This document shows positions 43,741 through 52,949 of a stretch of 64,000 nt of DNA, piece by piece. Under the pieces are notes generated by a model. The model had not been told where the DNA came from, searched no databases, and worked only from the letters and a program-made list of their open reading frames with translations. Each line of letters opens with the position of its first letter. Position 1 is the stretch's first letter. Origin of the DNA: JACCXM01 sp046328335 (lineage in GTDB: Bacteria; Chloroflexota; Chloroflexia; Thermomicrobiales; UBA6265); assembly GCA_046328335.1 (NCBI GenBank), contig JAXLWU010000023.1:1-64000 (forward strand). The letters are read 5' to 3'. The position numbers were made by a program, and so were the translations under genes.

Positions 43741-44760
43741 CTACTCCCGATTGGCGGTCTGCCTGGCCGCGACCATTTGCAGGGCGACATCGATCGCGGC
43801 CAACAGACTCGAATCGCTGGCGATCCCTTTGCCGGCGATATCGAAGGCCGTCCCATGGTCAACCGACGTGCGCACGATTGGCAACCCGTAGCTGACGTTG
43901 ACGCCGGAATCGAACGCCAGCAGTTTCATCGGAATGTGACCCTGATCGTGATACTGGGCGACCACGATATCGAACTCACCCTTCGTCGCGCGCAGGAAGA
44001 CGGTATCAGGCGGCTGGGGATCGCTGACATCGAGTCCGCGCTCCCGCGCGGCGACGATTGCCGGCACGATGCGGGACGCTTCCTCGTTGCCGAACAGTCC
44101 ACCCTCGCTGGCGTGGGGATTGAGCCCGGCTACCGCGATACGCGGATTGGCGATGCCAAGGGCGGCACAGGCTTCGTGGGCGATCTGGATCACCTCGCCA
44201 ACCCGCTCCGGGGTCACCCGCGCGATCGCCTCGGTCAGTGCCACATGCGTGCTGACATGGACGACGCGCAAATTGGGGCCGATGAGGAGCATGCTGACCC
44301 GTTGCGCGCGGGTACGCTCGGTCAATAACTCAGTATGCCCGGCATAGGTATAGCCGGCGCGTTGCATAGCCGCCTTATTCAGGGGAGCAGTGACGACCGC
44401 ATCGACCGTCCCAGCGAGCGCGAGATCGCAGGCGCGGAAGACGTAATCGACCGCGGCGCCGCCGCTCACCGCGCTGATTTCGCCGAGCGGGCATTCCTCC
44501 GGCGGCGCGTTCTGCAAATCAAGCAGCGTGATTGCGCCGGGTGCGTAGGCGCCGGCCGCGGGATCGGCGACGATGTCGAGGGCCATGGGTTGGGAGAGTG
44601 CAGTGGCGGCGCGCTCGATGATGCGCCGGTCTCCGATCACCAGCGGCCGGCAGCGGGCCAGCACGTCTGCCCGGCCGAGGGCGCGCACGATGATCTCCGG
44701 ACCAATACCCGAGGGGTCACCAAGCGTAATCGCGAGTAGCGGTCGCGGATCGCCGGGCAC
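43741..44760 (-). CDS. pdxA2: PdxA2-like 4-phospho-acid dehydrogenase
   Basis: A 339-residue NAD-dependent enzyme of the PdxA family. LAITLGDPSGIGPE is the N-terminal motif; GHTELL, GLNPHASEGG and QYHDQGHIPMK carry the metal-binding His residues and the phosphate pocket. Next to a DUF1537 kinase it is most likely the 4-phosphate dehydrogenase (threonate/erythronate pathway) rather than the vitamin B6 enzyme. The GTG at 44760 is preferred to upstream ATGs because AAGGAGG lies six bases before it and it gives the family length. The product is DHAP plus CO2. Confidence 0.85.
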   Translation of the reverse strand: MPGDPRPLLAITLGDPSGIGPEIIVRALGRADVLARCRPLVIGDRRIIERAATALSQPMALDIVADPAAGAYAPGAITLLDLQNAPPEECPLGEISAVSGGAAVDYVFRACDLALAGTVDAVVTAPLNKAAMQRAGYTYAGHTELLTERTRAQRVSMLLIGPNLRVVHVSTHVALTEAIARVTPERVGEVIQIAHEACAALGIANPRIAVAGLNPHASEGGLFGNEEASRIVPAIVAARERGLDVSDPQPPDTVFLRATKGEFDIVVAQYHDQGHIPMKLLAFDSGVNVSYGLPIVRTSVDHGTAFDIAGKGIASDSSLLAAIDVALQMVAARQTANRE

Positions 44761-44991
44761 CTGAAGCCTCCTTGTCGGGCGGGAACTGGGCGCGAGACGC
44801 TCATCCGCTCCGACCGAATTTTCTCCTGCCATCGTCGCATGGGGGGCGAAATCTCGCTGCGCGTGCTGTCGCCGAATTGACAGGATTGCTGCCACCCGGA
44901 TGGCGGTTGCGCGTTCTCCTGTGACCCATCATGAGATGCAGATAGCCGACAGGGGCTGCGACGAGAGGATGAGGTCGAGGGAGGAATCGAG

Positions 44992-45462
44992 ATGTTTGCC
45001 GCAGTGGCTCGGGTTTCGCGGAGCGCAGTGGTTGCCGGTCTCGCGCTGACGATGCTGGCCTCCGGTGGCGCATCACTGTTGGGTGGCGACCATGTAGAAG
45101 CGGCCAAGAAGGTGACGGCGCCGAATATCGCCATCCAGTCGATCACGCTGGCACCGAATCCCGATCCGGGGCACAAGACGGTTGTCGTTCTTGTCGCGAA
45201 CGTCGGGACGCGCAACGCGGCGGGATTCAGTATCGGCATGGTCGCCGAGCGGGCGGATCACACCAAGCGCGTGGAGGAGTTCTCGCAACCGCTGAGCATT
45301 GCCAAGGGAACCAGCGTCGAGGTGGAGTTCCGGCTCGGCTGCAATTGGATCAACGGCGGCACCGTGACGGCTCGGACCAATCCGAGCCCGGTGCCTGGGG
45401 AATTGCCGACCAAGACCGCGAACAACATCGAGACCCAGAGTTTCGGCAACGAATGCGCGTAG
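44992..45462 (+). CDS. Exported CARDB-like protein
   Basis: A 156-residue exported protein. A signal peptide (to about 36) is followed by a CARDB-type immunoglobulin-like domain: APNIAIQSITLAPNPDPGHKTVVVLVANVGTRNAAGFSIGM and VEVEFRLGCNWINGG. Two Cys residues (positions ~117 and ~155) could form a disulfide. The ATG has GGAGGAA before it. Convergent with the Crp/Fnr gene across a symmetric hairpin. Such domains mediate protein interactions at the surface. Specific role unknown. Confidence 0.78.
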   Translation: MFAAVARVSRSAVVAGLALTMLASGGASLLGGDHVEAAKKVTAPNIAIQSITLAPNPDPGHKTVVVLVANVGTRNAAGFSIGMVAERADHTKRVEEFSQPLSIAKGTSVEVEFRLGCNWINGGTVTARTNPSPVPGELPTKTANNIETQSFGNECA

Positions 45463-45502
45463 GAGCAGAAAGGGCGAACGATCCTGGCTGCTGACGATGA
45501 GC

Positions 45503-45526
45503 GCGCGTCGCGACAATGCGACGCGC
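45503..45526. terminator. Bidirectional terminator-like hairpin
   Basis: GCGCGTCGC (45503-45511) pairs with GCGACGCGC (45518-45526) around a GACAAT loop. It lies between two convergent genes and is near-symmetric, so could serve both. No T-run follows on either side. Confidence 0.55.
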
Positions 45527-45566
45527 TCTCAGCGTCCGTACGAGGCAGGGTCGTTGCCGCCGGGCA

Positions 45567-46262
45567 TCAAGCCAGATACGCCTCCAGCGCGGGGCGATCG
45601 AGGAGGGTGATGCGGTGCTGGCCGTCGACGGCGATGTGCTTGCGGCGGGTAAAGCCGACGAGGACTTCGTTGACGCGAACCCGCGTCGCTCCGACGAGCG
45701 CCGCCAGTTCGGACTGAGTGATGCGGAGCGGAATGCGCACCGCGCCGTTCGGCAGCGGTTCACCGAGGGCATCGGCCAGCGCCAGCAGTTGTCTCGCCAC
45801 ACGACCGTGGACATCCAGCGTCGCCATCGCTTCCAGTTGACCGTTGGCCAGGCGCAGGCGGCGGGCCATGAGCCGGATCAGGTTTTCCGTGATCAGTGGA
45901 ATCTCGCGACGAATGCGCTCGAAGGTGGAGCGGTCGATCCAGACCAGCGTCGCCTGTTCGAGGGCAACGACATCGGCGGAGCGGCCGGAGCGGTCAGCCA
46001 GCGAGAGTTCGCCGACGATCTCGCCTGGTCCGAGGAGGGCGAGGGTCAACTCGCGCCCGTTCGGCTGGATCACAGAGACCTTCAAGGTGCCGGTCAACAC
46101 GATGTAGGCGATTTCGCCCGGCTGCGATGCGGTGAAAATCATCGCCCCGGGAGCGAAGGTCGTCTTGCCAAGGAGATCGTTGACGCGCACGAGTTCCGCG
46201 GCGGAGAGCCCGCGAAAGAGTTCGAGATGGCCCAAATCGGCCGGGTTGGACACGCCTGCCAT
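45567..46262 (-). CDS. Crp/Fnr-family transcription regulator
   Basis: A 231-residue regulator. Residues 10-125 form a cyclic-nucleotide-binding jelly roll (LFRGLSAAELVRVNDLL, PGEIAYIVLTGTLKV, GPGEIVGELSLADRSGRSADVVALE). Residues 155-231 are the helix-turn-helix with recognition helix in ITQSELAALVGATRVRVNEVL. The GELSL plus R at the phosphate cassette (SGRSADV) is close to the Crp cAMP pocket and there is no Cys set for Fe-S. It diverges from a secreted protein gene (46469). Two cyclase-type proteins in this window could supply its ligand. Target unknown. Confidence 0.9.
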   Translation of the reverse strand: MAGVSNPADLGHLELFRGLSAAELVRVNDLLGKTTFAPGAMIFTASQPGEIAYIVLTGTLKVSVIQPNGRELTLALLGPGEIVGELSLADRSGRSADVVALEQATLVWIDRSTFERIRREIPLITENLIRLMARRLRLANGQLEAMATLDVHGRVARQLLALADALGEPLPNGAVRIPLRITQSELAALVGATRVRVNEVLVGFTRRKHIAVDGQHRITLLDRPALEAYLA

Positions 46263-46468
46263 CGCCGCTTTCCCTTTCCGTTCGTCCGGTCATCTCGCCG
46301 TATCATGATCGGTGCGCCGGATTCGTCAACTCACGCCACGCCATGTCGCGCCTTACGGTTGACACGAGGACTGTACTGGCGTTGACAGCATCACGCACAA
46401 TCACGTGGTCCAATCAACGAAGATTCGCTCCGGCCGCGGAGGCCGCGGCAAGCGCAGAGGAGTTCGTC

Positions 46469-47038
46469 GTGACACAGCAGTCATCGTTCGCGATCGGCCG
46501 GCGCGGCGTTCTGGCCGCCGGGATCGGCGCCCTGGCCTTTGCCATCCCCGCCCGCGCCCAGATTGAAACGCGATTGATCCTGCAGCGCGGAATGAGCGGT
46601 GGGGGTCTCGCGCAACTGGAGGGAAGCGATGACCCGCGGCTCGCCAATTTCGGGCTCTTTGCCTCCTCACTCCAGTTGCCGGAGGGGAAGACCCTCGTGC
46701 TCGGCGCGATCCAGTGGCTGGAGGCAGGATCTGACTTGCAACTGCAGAGTATCGAGGTTGTCAGCTGCATTCCCATTCCCGAACGCTCCGATGGCGCCCA
46801 GGTGCGCGGCCGGATGCAGGTGAACGGCGAAGGCGATTACCCGTTCCTGATCCGTGCCTATGACGGCGGCCGTCCAGGTTCGGCGCTCGACCGGATCGAA
46901 ATCGCGGTGAATACGCCAGAGGCGCTGGACGGGGCGGCGAGTCAGCCGAGCGACACCGAGTTCACCTACGAGGCAACCGGCATCCTCGTTGCCGGCGATC
47001 TGCAGTGGGTGATTTCCGACATCGACGTCAGTGACTGA
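46469..47038 (+). CDS. Secreted protein of unknown function, paralogue of the 16307 gene
   Basis: A 189-residue exported protein. The leader MTQQSSFAIGRRGVLAAGIGA is Tat-like and ends near ARAQ. The mature part shares with the 16307 product the ordered blocks LQRGMSGGG, LVLGAIQWLE, RGRMQVNGEGDYPFLIRA and FTYEATGILVAGDL. The GTG at 46469 has GAGGAG eight bases before; an upstream in-frame ATG would give an unnatural N-terminus. The gene diverges from a Crp/Fnr regulator with about 200 bases between. Function unknown. Confidence 0.75.
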   Translation: MTQQSSFAIGRRGVLAAGIGALAFAIPARAQIETRLILQRGMSGGGLAQLEGSDDPRLANFGLFASSLQLPEGKTLVLGAIQWLEAGSDLQLQSIEVVSCIPIPERSDGAQVRGRMQVNGEGDYPFLIRAYDGGRPGSALDRIEIAVNTPEALDGAASQPSDTEFTYEATGILVAGDLQWVISDIDVSD

Positions 47039-47214
47039 GTGCGCTCGCATCCCGGATCGGACCGACCGGTGGATACCAGTGGTTGCGGCGACGGTGCGAT
47101 CGAGGTACTCGGCTGCTACCGGACAGGACGCATGAGACGCGGTAGGGGCACGGCATGTGGTGCCCATGTTCGGGGGCTCGCCGTTGTAGGAGTTCAACGC
47201 GATGGCCCCCTCCT

Positions 47215-48837
47215 GGGCACGGCATGCCGTGCCCCCTGGACTTTGGCCCTTTCGCGCGGGGGCTTGGAGATGGGGGTGGGCGTTGGTAGGCTGGACGGTG
47301 GTTGTGTCGCGCCGAACCTCCCGCAAGGCCACCCCCAATGGTCGAGTCTACCCCGTCCGCCGCCGCCCGTCCCCTGCTGCCGGAACTGTGGGCGTTGCTC
47401 GCCGCGAGTCGTCCCGCGTTCCGCCAGGAGCGCACGCATCAGCGCAGTGTGGCCTTGGTGCTGGGCTGGCTGAGCGCCTTTGGTCGGCACACGGTGACCG
47501 GGGTGCTGCTGGTCCTGGGGATGGGGGCGGTGGACTGGACGGCCTGGCACCGCCTCTTCAGCCGGGGGCGGATCGACTACGACCAGCTGACCACCTGCGT
47601 GCTTGGGCAGACGCTGGACCTGAGTGCACCGACCGATCCCTATCTGGTGGGGGTGGACGCCACCCAGATCGCGCGGCACAGCCGCACCATGCCGGGGACG
47701 ACCTGGCTGCGCCACCTGGGGACCGCCATCTTCCGTCCGGGGCTGCACCGCGCCCAGCGCTTCGTGCACCTGGCCTGGCTGCCGCTCCCCTCGCCGACCG
47801 GGTACAGCCGGGCGGTGCCGCTGCGCTTCGTGCCGGCCTTTCCCCCCAAGGCGGTCCCCGTGCCGGATCACCCGCCGCGAAAAGAATGGGAAGCGGGAGT
47901 GGCGGCGTTGCGGTGGCGGCGGGTGGCCCTGGATGGGGCGGGACGGACCACGCAGCGGGTCCTCGCTCTCGGCGACGGCGCCTACAGCACCGCGTCGCTG
48001 TGGGCGGCGCTGCCGGACCGGGTCACGGTGCTGGCCCGCTGCGCGAAGAACCGGGCGCTGTTTGCCCTGCCGCCGGCTCCCGCTCCCGGCGCCACGGGCC
48101 GGCCCCGCCGCTATGGCGAGCGGCAGCCCCGCCCCGACGCCGTCTTGGCGCTGCGCAGCGGCTGGCGGCGGGTCACCCTGACCGTGCGGGGGCGGCAGAT
48201 CCCGATCCAGTTTCGCGTCGCCGGCCCCCTGCTGGTGCACGGGGCACCCGACCAGCCGCTCTTCCTGCTGGTGGTCAAGGGCAGCGATCCCGCGCGCGGC
48301 AAGCGCAAACGGGTGGCCCGCTTCTTTCTGGTCTCGGCCGTGGCCGATGGGACGGGGGACTGGACGCTGCCCTGGCCCGCCGCCGACCTGCTGGCCTGGG
48401 CCTGGCAACGCTGGGAACTGGAGGTCGCCCACCGCGAGTTGAAAACCACCTTCGGCCTCGGCGAGCCGCAGGCGTGGAGTCCCGTGGCCGCCGTGCTCAC
48501 CGTGCAATGGGCGGCCTGGGTCTACGCCATCCTGGTCCTGGCAGGGGTGCGCGCCTGGGGGCTGGGACCGGGACCGGTGTCCGCCCCAGGACGGTGGTGG
48601 GGCGGCAGCGGCCGCTGGTCGCTCGCCCGGTTGTGGCACGGGCTGCGCCAGGAGCTGTGGCAGGAAACGGGATTTCACCGGGTTTGCTCCCGAACCGGGG
48701 ACGACTGGGGCAAAATGGCCGACTGGGTGGGGCTCAAAACCAATGCCGCCCTCACGGCCAGCCACACCTGACGCCGTCCCGCGCCTCGTCCCGCCAGGAA
48801 AAGAGCCAAAGTCCAGGGGGCACGGCATGCCGTGCCC
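47215..48837 (+). mobile_element. Insertion sequence with 33-bp perfect terminal inverted repeats
   Basis: A 1623-bp element encoding one transposase. The ends 47215-47247 and 48805-48837 are perfect inverse copies over 33 bases; each begins with the 20-base palindrome GGGCACGGCATGCCGTGCCC, followed by CCTGGACTTTGGC. No clear target duplication is visible. A degenerate palindrome of the same type lies at 47145-47165 outside the element. Because the palindrome itself is symmetric, it is uncertain whether the true end is the outer or the inner border. Confidence 0.8.
47338..48771 (+). CDS. DDE transposase
   Basis: A 477-residue transposase with an RNase-H-like core. The DDE residues appear in YLVGVDATQIARHS (first D), LALGDGAYSTASLW (second D) and WELEVAHRELKTTFGLGEPQ (E). 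The helper phrase GRPRRYGERQPRP before the third block and HRLFSRGRIDYDQL in the N-terminus are found in IS4/IS701-like enzymes; I could not settle the family. The ATG at 47338 is preferred to a TTG at 47302. The frame is intact and full length, so the element may be active. Confidence 0.88.
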   Translation: MVESTPSAAARPLLPELWALLAASRPAFRQERTHQRSVALVLGWLSAFGRHTVTGVLLVLGMGAVDWTAWHRLFSRGRIDYDQLTTCVLGQTLDLSAPTDPYLVGVDATQIARHSRTMPGTTWLRHLGTAIFRPGLHRAQRFVHLAWLPLPSPTGYSRAVPLRFVPAFPPKAVPVPDHPPRKEWEAGVAALRWRRVALDGAGRTTQRVLALGDGAYSTASLWAALPDRVTVLARCAKNRALFALPPAPAPGATGRPRRYGERQPRPDAVLALRSGWRRVTLTVRGRQIPIQFRVAGPLLVHGAPDQPLFLLVVKGSDPARGKRKRVARFFLVSAVADGTGDWTLPWPAADLLAWAWQRWELEVAHRELKTTFGLGEPQAWSPVAAVLTVQWAAWVYAILVLAGVRAWGLGPGPVSAPGRWWGGSGRWSLARLWHGLRQELWQETGFHRVCSRTGDDWGKMADWVGLKTNAALTASHT

Positions 48838-48902
48838 CTACCAATGGACGAGGTTGCCCTCCAGCGACGCGCAGACGGTGTGTCCTTCCGACGATCGCCA
48901 CC

Positions 48903-48987
48903 GGTGTCGTCTCGACGCAGGAGGGACCGCGGCGCGTGGGCGAGTGGTCCTGCCTGCCGCGATGCCTCGCGCTGGCGCGGCATGACC
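48903..48987. repeat. Dispersed palindromic repeat family B
   Basis: The left arm GGTGTCGTCTCGACGCAGGA is well kept; the right arm GATGCCTCGCGCTGGCGCGG and CATGACCC is more diverged. It lies between the insertion sequence and the second cyclase-type regulator. Confidence 0.7.
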
Positions 48988-49090
48988 CAACGTTGGCGCG
49001 CCCCTCATATCATCTCCTGTATGGGCACGAGACCCTACCAGCGCACGGGAAGATACAAGGCTAACCCGTTGCTCCGATCGAGACTCGGCG

Positions 49091-52045
49091 TCAGCCCGGG
49101 ACGAGGAGCAGGGGATCTTCGCCTGACACCAGGGCGAGGAGTTCATCGACGGACATCTCCTGACCGCGTTGCCAGTTGGCCGTGAACTCCAGTTCTCCCA
49201 GGGCTTCCCGCGCCCGGCGCGCGGCGTCTTCGTGATCTGGGATCGCCAGTTCCGGATGGTGAGTCTGATACCGGAAGATCGCGCCGAGCAGGGTCGCGGC
49301 CTCGGCATGCCGCTCCGCGGCGAGGGCGAACTCGACCAGATGGCGGCAGCAGGAGCAGAGGCCCTGGATGTCGCCAAGACCGCGATAGAGGCGCATCGCC
49401 TCGCGGAACGAATACTCTGCAGCCGCGTCTTCGCCCATGCGGCGACTGACGCTGGCGAGCGTCTCGATGGCGATGGCCGCGTAGAGTTGATTTCCGCTCT
49501 CAAACGCCAAAATCTGGCTCTCGCGGCAGAAGATGGCCGCGGCTTCGAGATCGCCCTGGGCGAGCGCGATGCCGCCGAGATTGTTGAGGGTGCCGGCCAT
49601 TCCCTGCCGATCGCCGACGCTGCGGTGATAGCGCAGGCTTTCGGTGAACAGCGTACGCGCCCGCTCCAGGTCGCCATCATACGCCGCAACATACCCGAGA
49701 TTGTTGAGCGACCGCGCCAAATGGGACTCGTCGCCCAGGGCGCGGAAGGAGGCAAGACTGCGCGCCCAGAGCGCGGCGGCGCGCTGGCGGTCTCCTTCGT
49801 GATTGGCGATCTGACCGAGGTCCATCAGCGCGGTGGCGATGCCTGCCTCGTCGCCGGCTGCCTGCGCGACGGCAAGCGCCTCTTCCAGCAACATCCTGGC
49901 ACGCGTCAAATCGCCCTGGTTGATGGCGACGACGCCGAGATTGTTCAGTGACCACGCGACGCCATGGGGATCGGCGCGGTCGCGGTAGATGGCGAGGCTG
50001 CGCTCGTGATGATGAACGGCGGCTTCCCAATCACCCTGGCTCTCGGCCAGGACCCCGGCTCCGTTGAGGGCTTTCGCCAGCACATCCGCCGGCGCCGCAC
50101 CAGCCTCCGCAATCAACGATTCGAGTTGCTGGCGACCTTCGCCAACATCGCCGCGCAACCACCAGAAGCGCCAGAGGGAAGCACCAAGTCGCAGGGCATC
50201 GGCGATCTGACCCGTGTCACGCAACCATGCCAAGGCGACGCGAATGTTCGGTTGGTCTCGCTCCAGTTGGTCGAGCGATTGCTTCTGTCCGGTGGCGGCG
50301 AGTTGTGGTTCGTGCTTCTCCGCCAACTGGCGGAAATAGGCCGCGTGGCAGGATTGGATGCTCACCGCGGTGGGCGATGCCGCCAGCCGTTCAAGCGCAA
50401 ATTCGCGAATCGTCTGCAGCATCTCGAAGCGAAGTTGATCGCCATCGTCGCGGAGCCGGAGCAGGCTCTTGTCGGCGAGCGACTCGAGCAAATCGAAGAC
50501 ATCGCACGTGTCGATTGCGGCTTCCTCGGCGATTGACTCGACCGCCGCAAGCGCCGCGCCACCGGCGAAGACCGAAATCAGGGTGAAGAGCGACTGTTCG
50601 GCCGGTTCCAACAGATCGAAACTCCAGGCGATCGTATCCCGCATCGTCTGCTGCCGGGCCGGGAGGTCGCGTGAGCCTCGGCTGAGGAGATCGAGCCGCC
50701 GCTCCAACCGAGACAACAACGCCTGCGGGGGGAGCGAGCGCGATCGCGCTGCGGCCAGTTCAATCGCCAGCGGGAGGCCATCCAGGCGTCGCGCCAATTC
50801 GGCGACGGCCTCCGCGTTTTCCGAGGTGATGGCAAAGTCGGCCTTGACGGCCTGCGCCCGTTGCACGAACAACTGGACGGCCTCGGAGCGGGAGATGCGA
50901 TCCAGATCGAGGGGCTTCGGGTCCGCCCCGGAGCGAGGGATGAATGCGGACGATTCCGGCGTCGAAAGGGGCGGCAGCGGCATCTCGTGTTCGCCACGAA
51001 GATGGAGGCGCTCCCGGCTGGTGACGATCACCCGCAGGCGCGGACATCGTTCGATCAGTTCCGAGACAAAAGTCGCCGCGCCCATGACCTGTTCGAAGTT
51101 GTCGAGCACGAGGAGCAATTCGCGGTCCCGGAGACGATTGAGCACGAGTTCCCGCGGCGATTCGCCGCCGCTATCACCGAGATCGAGCGTCGCCGCGATC
51201 GTCGCGGGCACCTGGCTTGGCTGGGCGACTTCGGCGAGGGAGACAAAGAGCGAGCCGTCTTCAAAGGAGACGCCGATATCCGCCGCGAGGTGAAGGGCGA
51301 GCCGCGTCTTGCCCGCGCCGCCGGGACCAGTCAAGGTCAGCAGCGAAACCGGCGCGGGTGCCGGTTCGTCCATCGCGTTGCGCTGGTCGGCCCGCCGTTT
51401 TGGATCGAGCAGCGCGCGGGCAGCCGCTACTTCCCCTTCGCGGCCAATGAGCGGCGTCGCCGGGCGTGGCACGTTGCGCAGGAGTTGCTCCGGCGCGCGC
51501 AGTGGCGGGAACGCGGCAATCAGCCCGGGACCGATCAGTTGGAAGACCCGCTCCGGGTTCTGGAGATCGCGCAGGGTGTATTCCCCGAGATCGCGGAGGG
51601 CCAGTTCCGCGGAGAGCGCCTCTCGGGCGAGATCGGCCGCGGCCCGCGAGACGACCACCTGACCGCCGTGCGCGATGGAAAGGAGACGCGCGACCCGATT
51701 GAGCGGCGGGCCAAAGAAGTCTCCGTCACGCGCCTCGGCGTGGCCGGAATGGATCGCCATCCTGACCTTGAGGCGAAGTTCCGCTTCGTCTGATGCGATC
51801 GTCAGCAGGCGTTGCGCTTCCGCTGCGGCGTGGATCGCCTGCGGCGCGGCGGAAAAGACCGCATAGAACGCGTCGCCGCCGGTCTTGAAGACACTGCCAC
51901 CGGCGGTGGAAATCGCGTCGGTCAGGACCGCGTCGTGGTGGGACAGCGCGGCGGACATGGCGCGCGTGTCGGCCTCCCAGAGGCGGGTGCTCCCTTCTAC
52001 GTCGGTGAAGAGAAACGTCAGGATTCCCGAAGGTGACGCGGTCAC
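49091..52045 (-). CDS. Cyclase/NB-ARC/TPR regulator, second copy
   Basis: A 984-residue protein with the same plan as the gene at 13266: cyclase domain with D15 (FTDVEGST) and D58 (KTGGDAFYAVF), N-R pair in LNRVAR; NB-ARC-like ATPase from about 195 with P-loop GPGGAGKT (240-247) and LLLVLDNFEQ; and a TPR array from about residue 600 to the end. The GTG at 52045 is chosen since AGAGGG lies before it and the domain starts at once; an upstream ATG at 52081 lacks a ribosome site. It diverges from a secreted protein gene (52201). Confidence 0.88.
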   Translation of the reverse strand: MTASPSGILTFLFTDVEGSTRLWEADTRAMSAALSHHDAVLTDAISTAGGSVFKTGGDAFYAVFSAAPQAIHAAAEAQRLLTIASDEAELRLKVRMAIHSGHAEARDGDFFGPPLNRVARLLSIAHGGQVVVSRAAADLAREALSAELALRDLGEYTLRDLQNPERVFQLIGPGLIAAFPPLRAPEQLLRNVPRPATPLIGREGEVAAARALLDPKRRADQRNAMDEPAPAPVSLLTLTGPGGAGKTRLALHLAADIGVSFEDGSLFVSLAEVAQPSQVPATIAATLDLGDSGGESPRELVLNRLRDRELLLVLDNFEQVMGAATFVSELIERCPRLRVIVTSRERLHLRGEHEMPLPPLSTPESSAFIPRSGADPKPLDLDRISRSEAVQLFVQRAQAVKADFAITSENAEAVAELARRLDGLPLAIELAAARSRSLPPQALLSRLERRLDLLSRGSRDLPARQQTMRDTIAWSFDLLEPAEQSLFTLISVFAGGAALAAVESIAEEAAIDTCDVFDLLESLADKSLLRLRDDGDQLRFEMLQTIREFALERLAASPTAVSIQSCHAAYFRQLAEKHEPQLAATGQKQSLDQLERDQPNIRVALAWLRDTGQIADALRLGASLWRFWWLRGDVGEGRQQLESLIAEAGAAPADVLAKALNGAGVLAESQGDWEAAVHHHERSLAIYRDRADPHGVAWSLNNLGVVAINQGDLTRARMLLEEALAVAQAAGDEAGIATALMDLGQIANHEGDRQRAAALWARSLASFRALGDESHLARSLNNLGYVAAYDGDLERARTLFTESLRYHRSVGDRQGMAGTLNNLGGIALAQGDLEAAAIFCRESQILAFESGNQLYAAIAIETLASVSRRMGEDAAAEYSFREAMRLYRGLGDIQGLCSCCRHLVEFALAAERHAEAATLLGAIFRYQTHHPELAIPDHEDAARRAREALGELEFTANWQRGQEMSVDELLALVSGEDPLLLVPG

Positions 52046-52200
52046 GATACCCTCTTGATCTCTGCTTGAGTACGTGTACATCGTACCCGCCGGGGTCGGG
52101 CCAGGGATCGGGAAAGACTGCTCACGGGTCCGAAGCGAGCGGTCACTCTGCTAGGATGTCGGTTCCCGGGCGAGGGCGGTGAAAGCCGCGGGGAGAGGCG

Positions 52201-52917
52201 ATGATTCGACTCCACACGGTTCTGCTCCAGGTGGCGATCCTGCTGACAGCCACGGCGCTCTGGTCGCCGTGGTTCGGAACCAACGCGGCCGCGGCGCGCC
52301 AGGAGAACTTGCCGCCGGTCGAAGTAGGCGCCGGTCCGATCGGGGAACCCTCCCTGCGCCTGATAGGAAGACTCGCTTACCTGCCCGACCGGGTCGAAAT
52401 GTACGGTTTCCTCACTGCCGCGACGAATCTCGACGTAACAGCCCTGTTCACCGACGCGCAACCGAGTGTGGTCTCCGCTCGCTTCACGTTTCGGGCGGAA
52501 TTGACCGTGGACAACCGCGAGACGCGAGCGGACGTCCGCATGCTCGAAAGCACGGGGACACTGGAGATCTACCAGAACGAAGGCGGCGCTACCTGGGAGA
52601 ATTTGGAATCGTTTGCGAGCGGTCAATCGGTTGCGCGGTACTCGATGTCGCTGCGCGAAACGCTGCAGCGGCAGGATCCGACGATCGGTGTTGTCGTTGG
52701 CGATGCCGCGCTAACGCAAGAGGATGCGGCGCCGTTCGTCGCTGGCGGAGGAGACCTCCGCTTCGGGGATGCCGGCATCGTATCGCGCCTGCGCTACACC
52801 GGTGCGCTGCTCGCGGGGCAGGACAGCAATACCAGCGAAGCGACCGTGGTCGGATTTACCTACGTGACCGAACGCGAGGCCGTTCCGGTCCAGATGGGCG
52901 CCACCACTACGCCGTGA
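52201..52917 (+). CDS. Exported protein of unknown function (238 aa)
   Basis: An exported protein with a signal peptide (MIRLHTVLLQVAILLTATAL) and a beta-rich mature domain: SLRLIGRLAYLPDRVEMYGFLTAATN, RFTFRAELTVDNRETRADVRM and SRLRYTGALLAGQDSN. No Cys and no known catalytic motif. The ATG has GGGAGAGG before it. It diverges from the second cyclase-type regulator and is followed 32 bases later by another exported protein gene, so the two may be co-transcribed. I do not recognise the family. Confidence 0.72.
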   Translation: MIRLHTVLLQVAILLTATALWSPWFGTNAAAARQENLPPVEVGAGPIGEPSLRLIGRLAYLPDRVEMYGFLTAATNLDVTALFTDAQPSVVSARFTFRAELTVDNRETRADVRMLESTGTLEIYQNEGGATWENLESFASGQSVARYSMSLRETLQRQDPTIGVVVGDAALTQEDAAPFVAGGGDLRFGDAGIVSRLRYTGALLAGQDSNTSEATVVGFTYVTEREAVPVQMGATTTP

Positions 52918-52949
52918 CCGGTTGCCGGCGCGAGAGAGGAGCATTGGAG

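Noticed and set aside
47194..48828. A 544-residue minus-strand frame opposite the transposase
   Set aside because: Pro/Arg/Gly-rich shadow of a GC-rich gene; the plus strand has complete DDE motifs.
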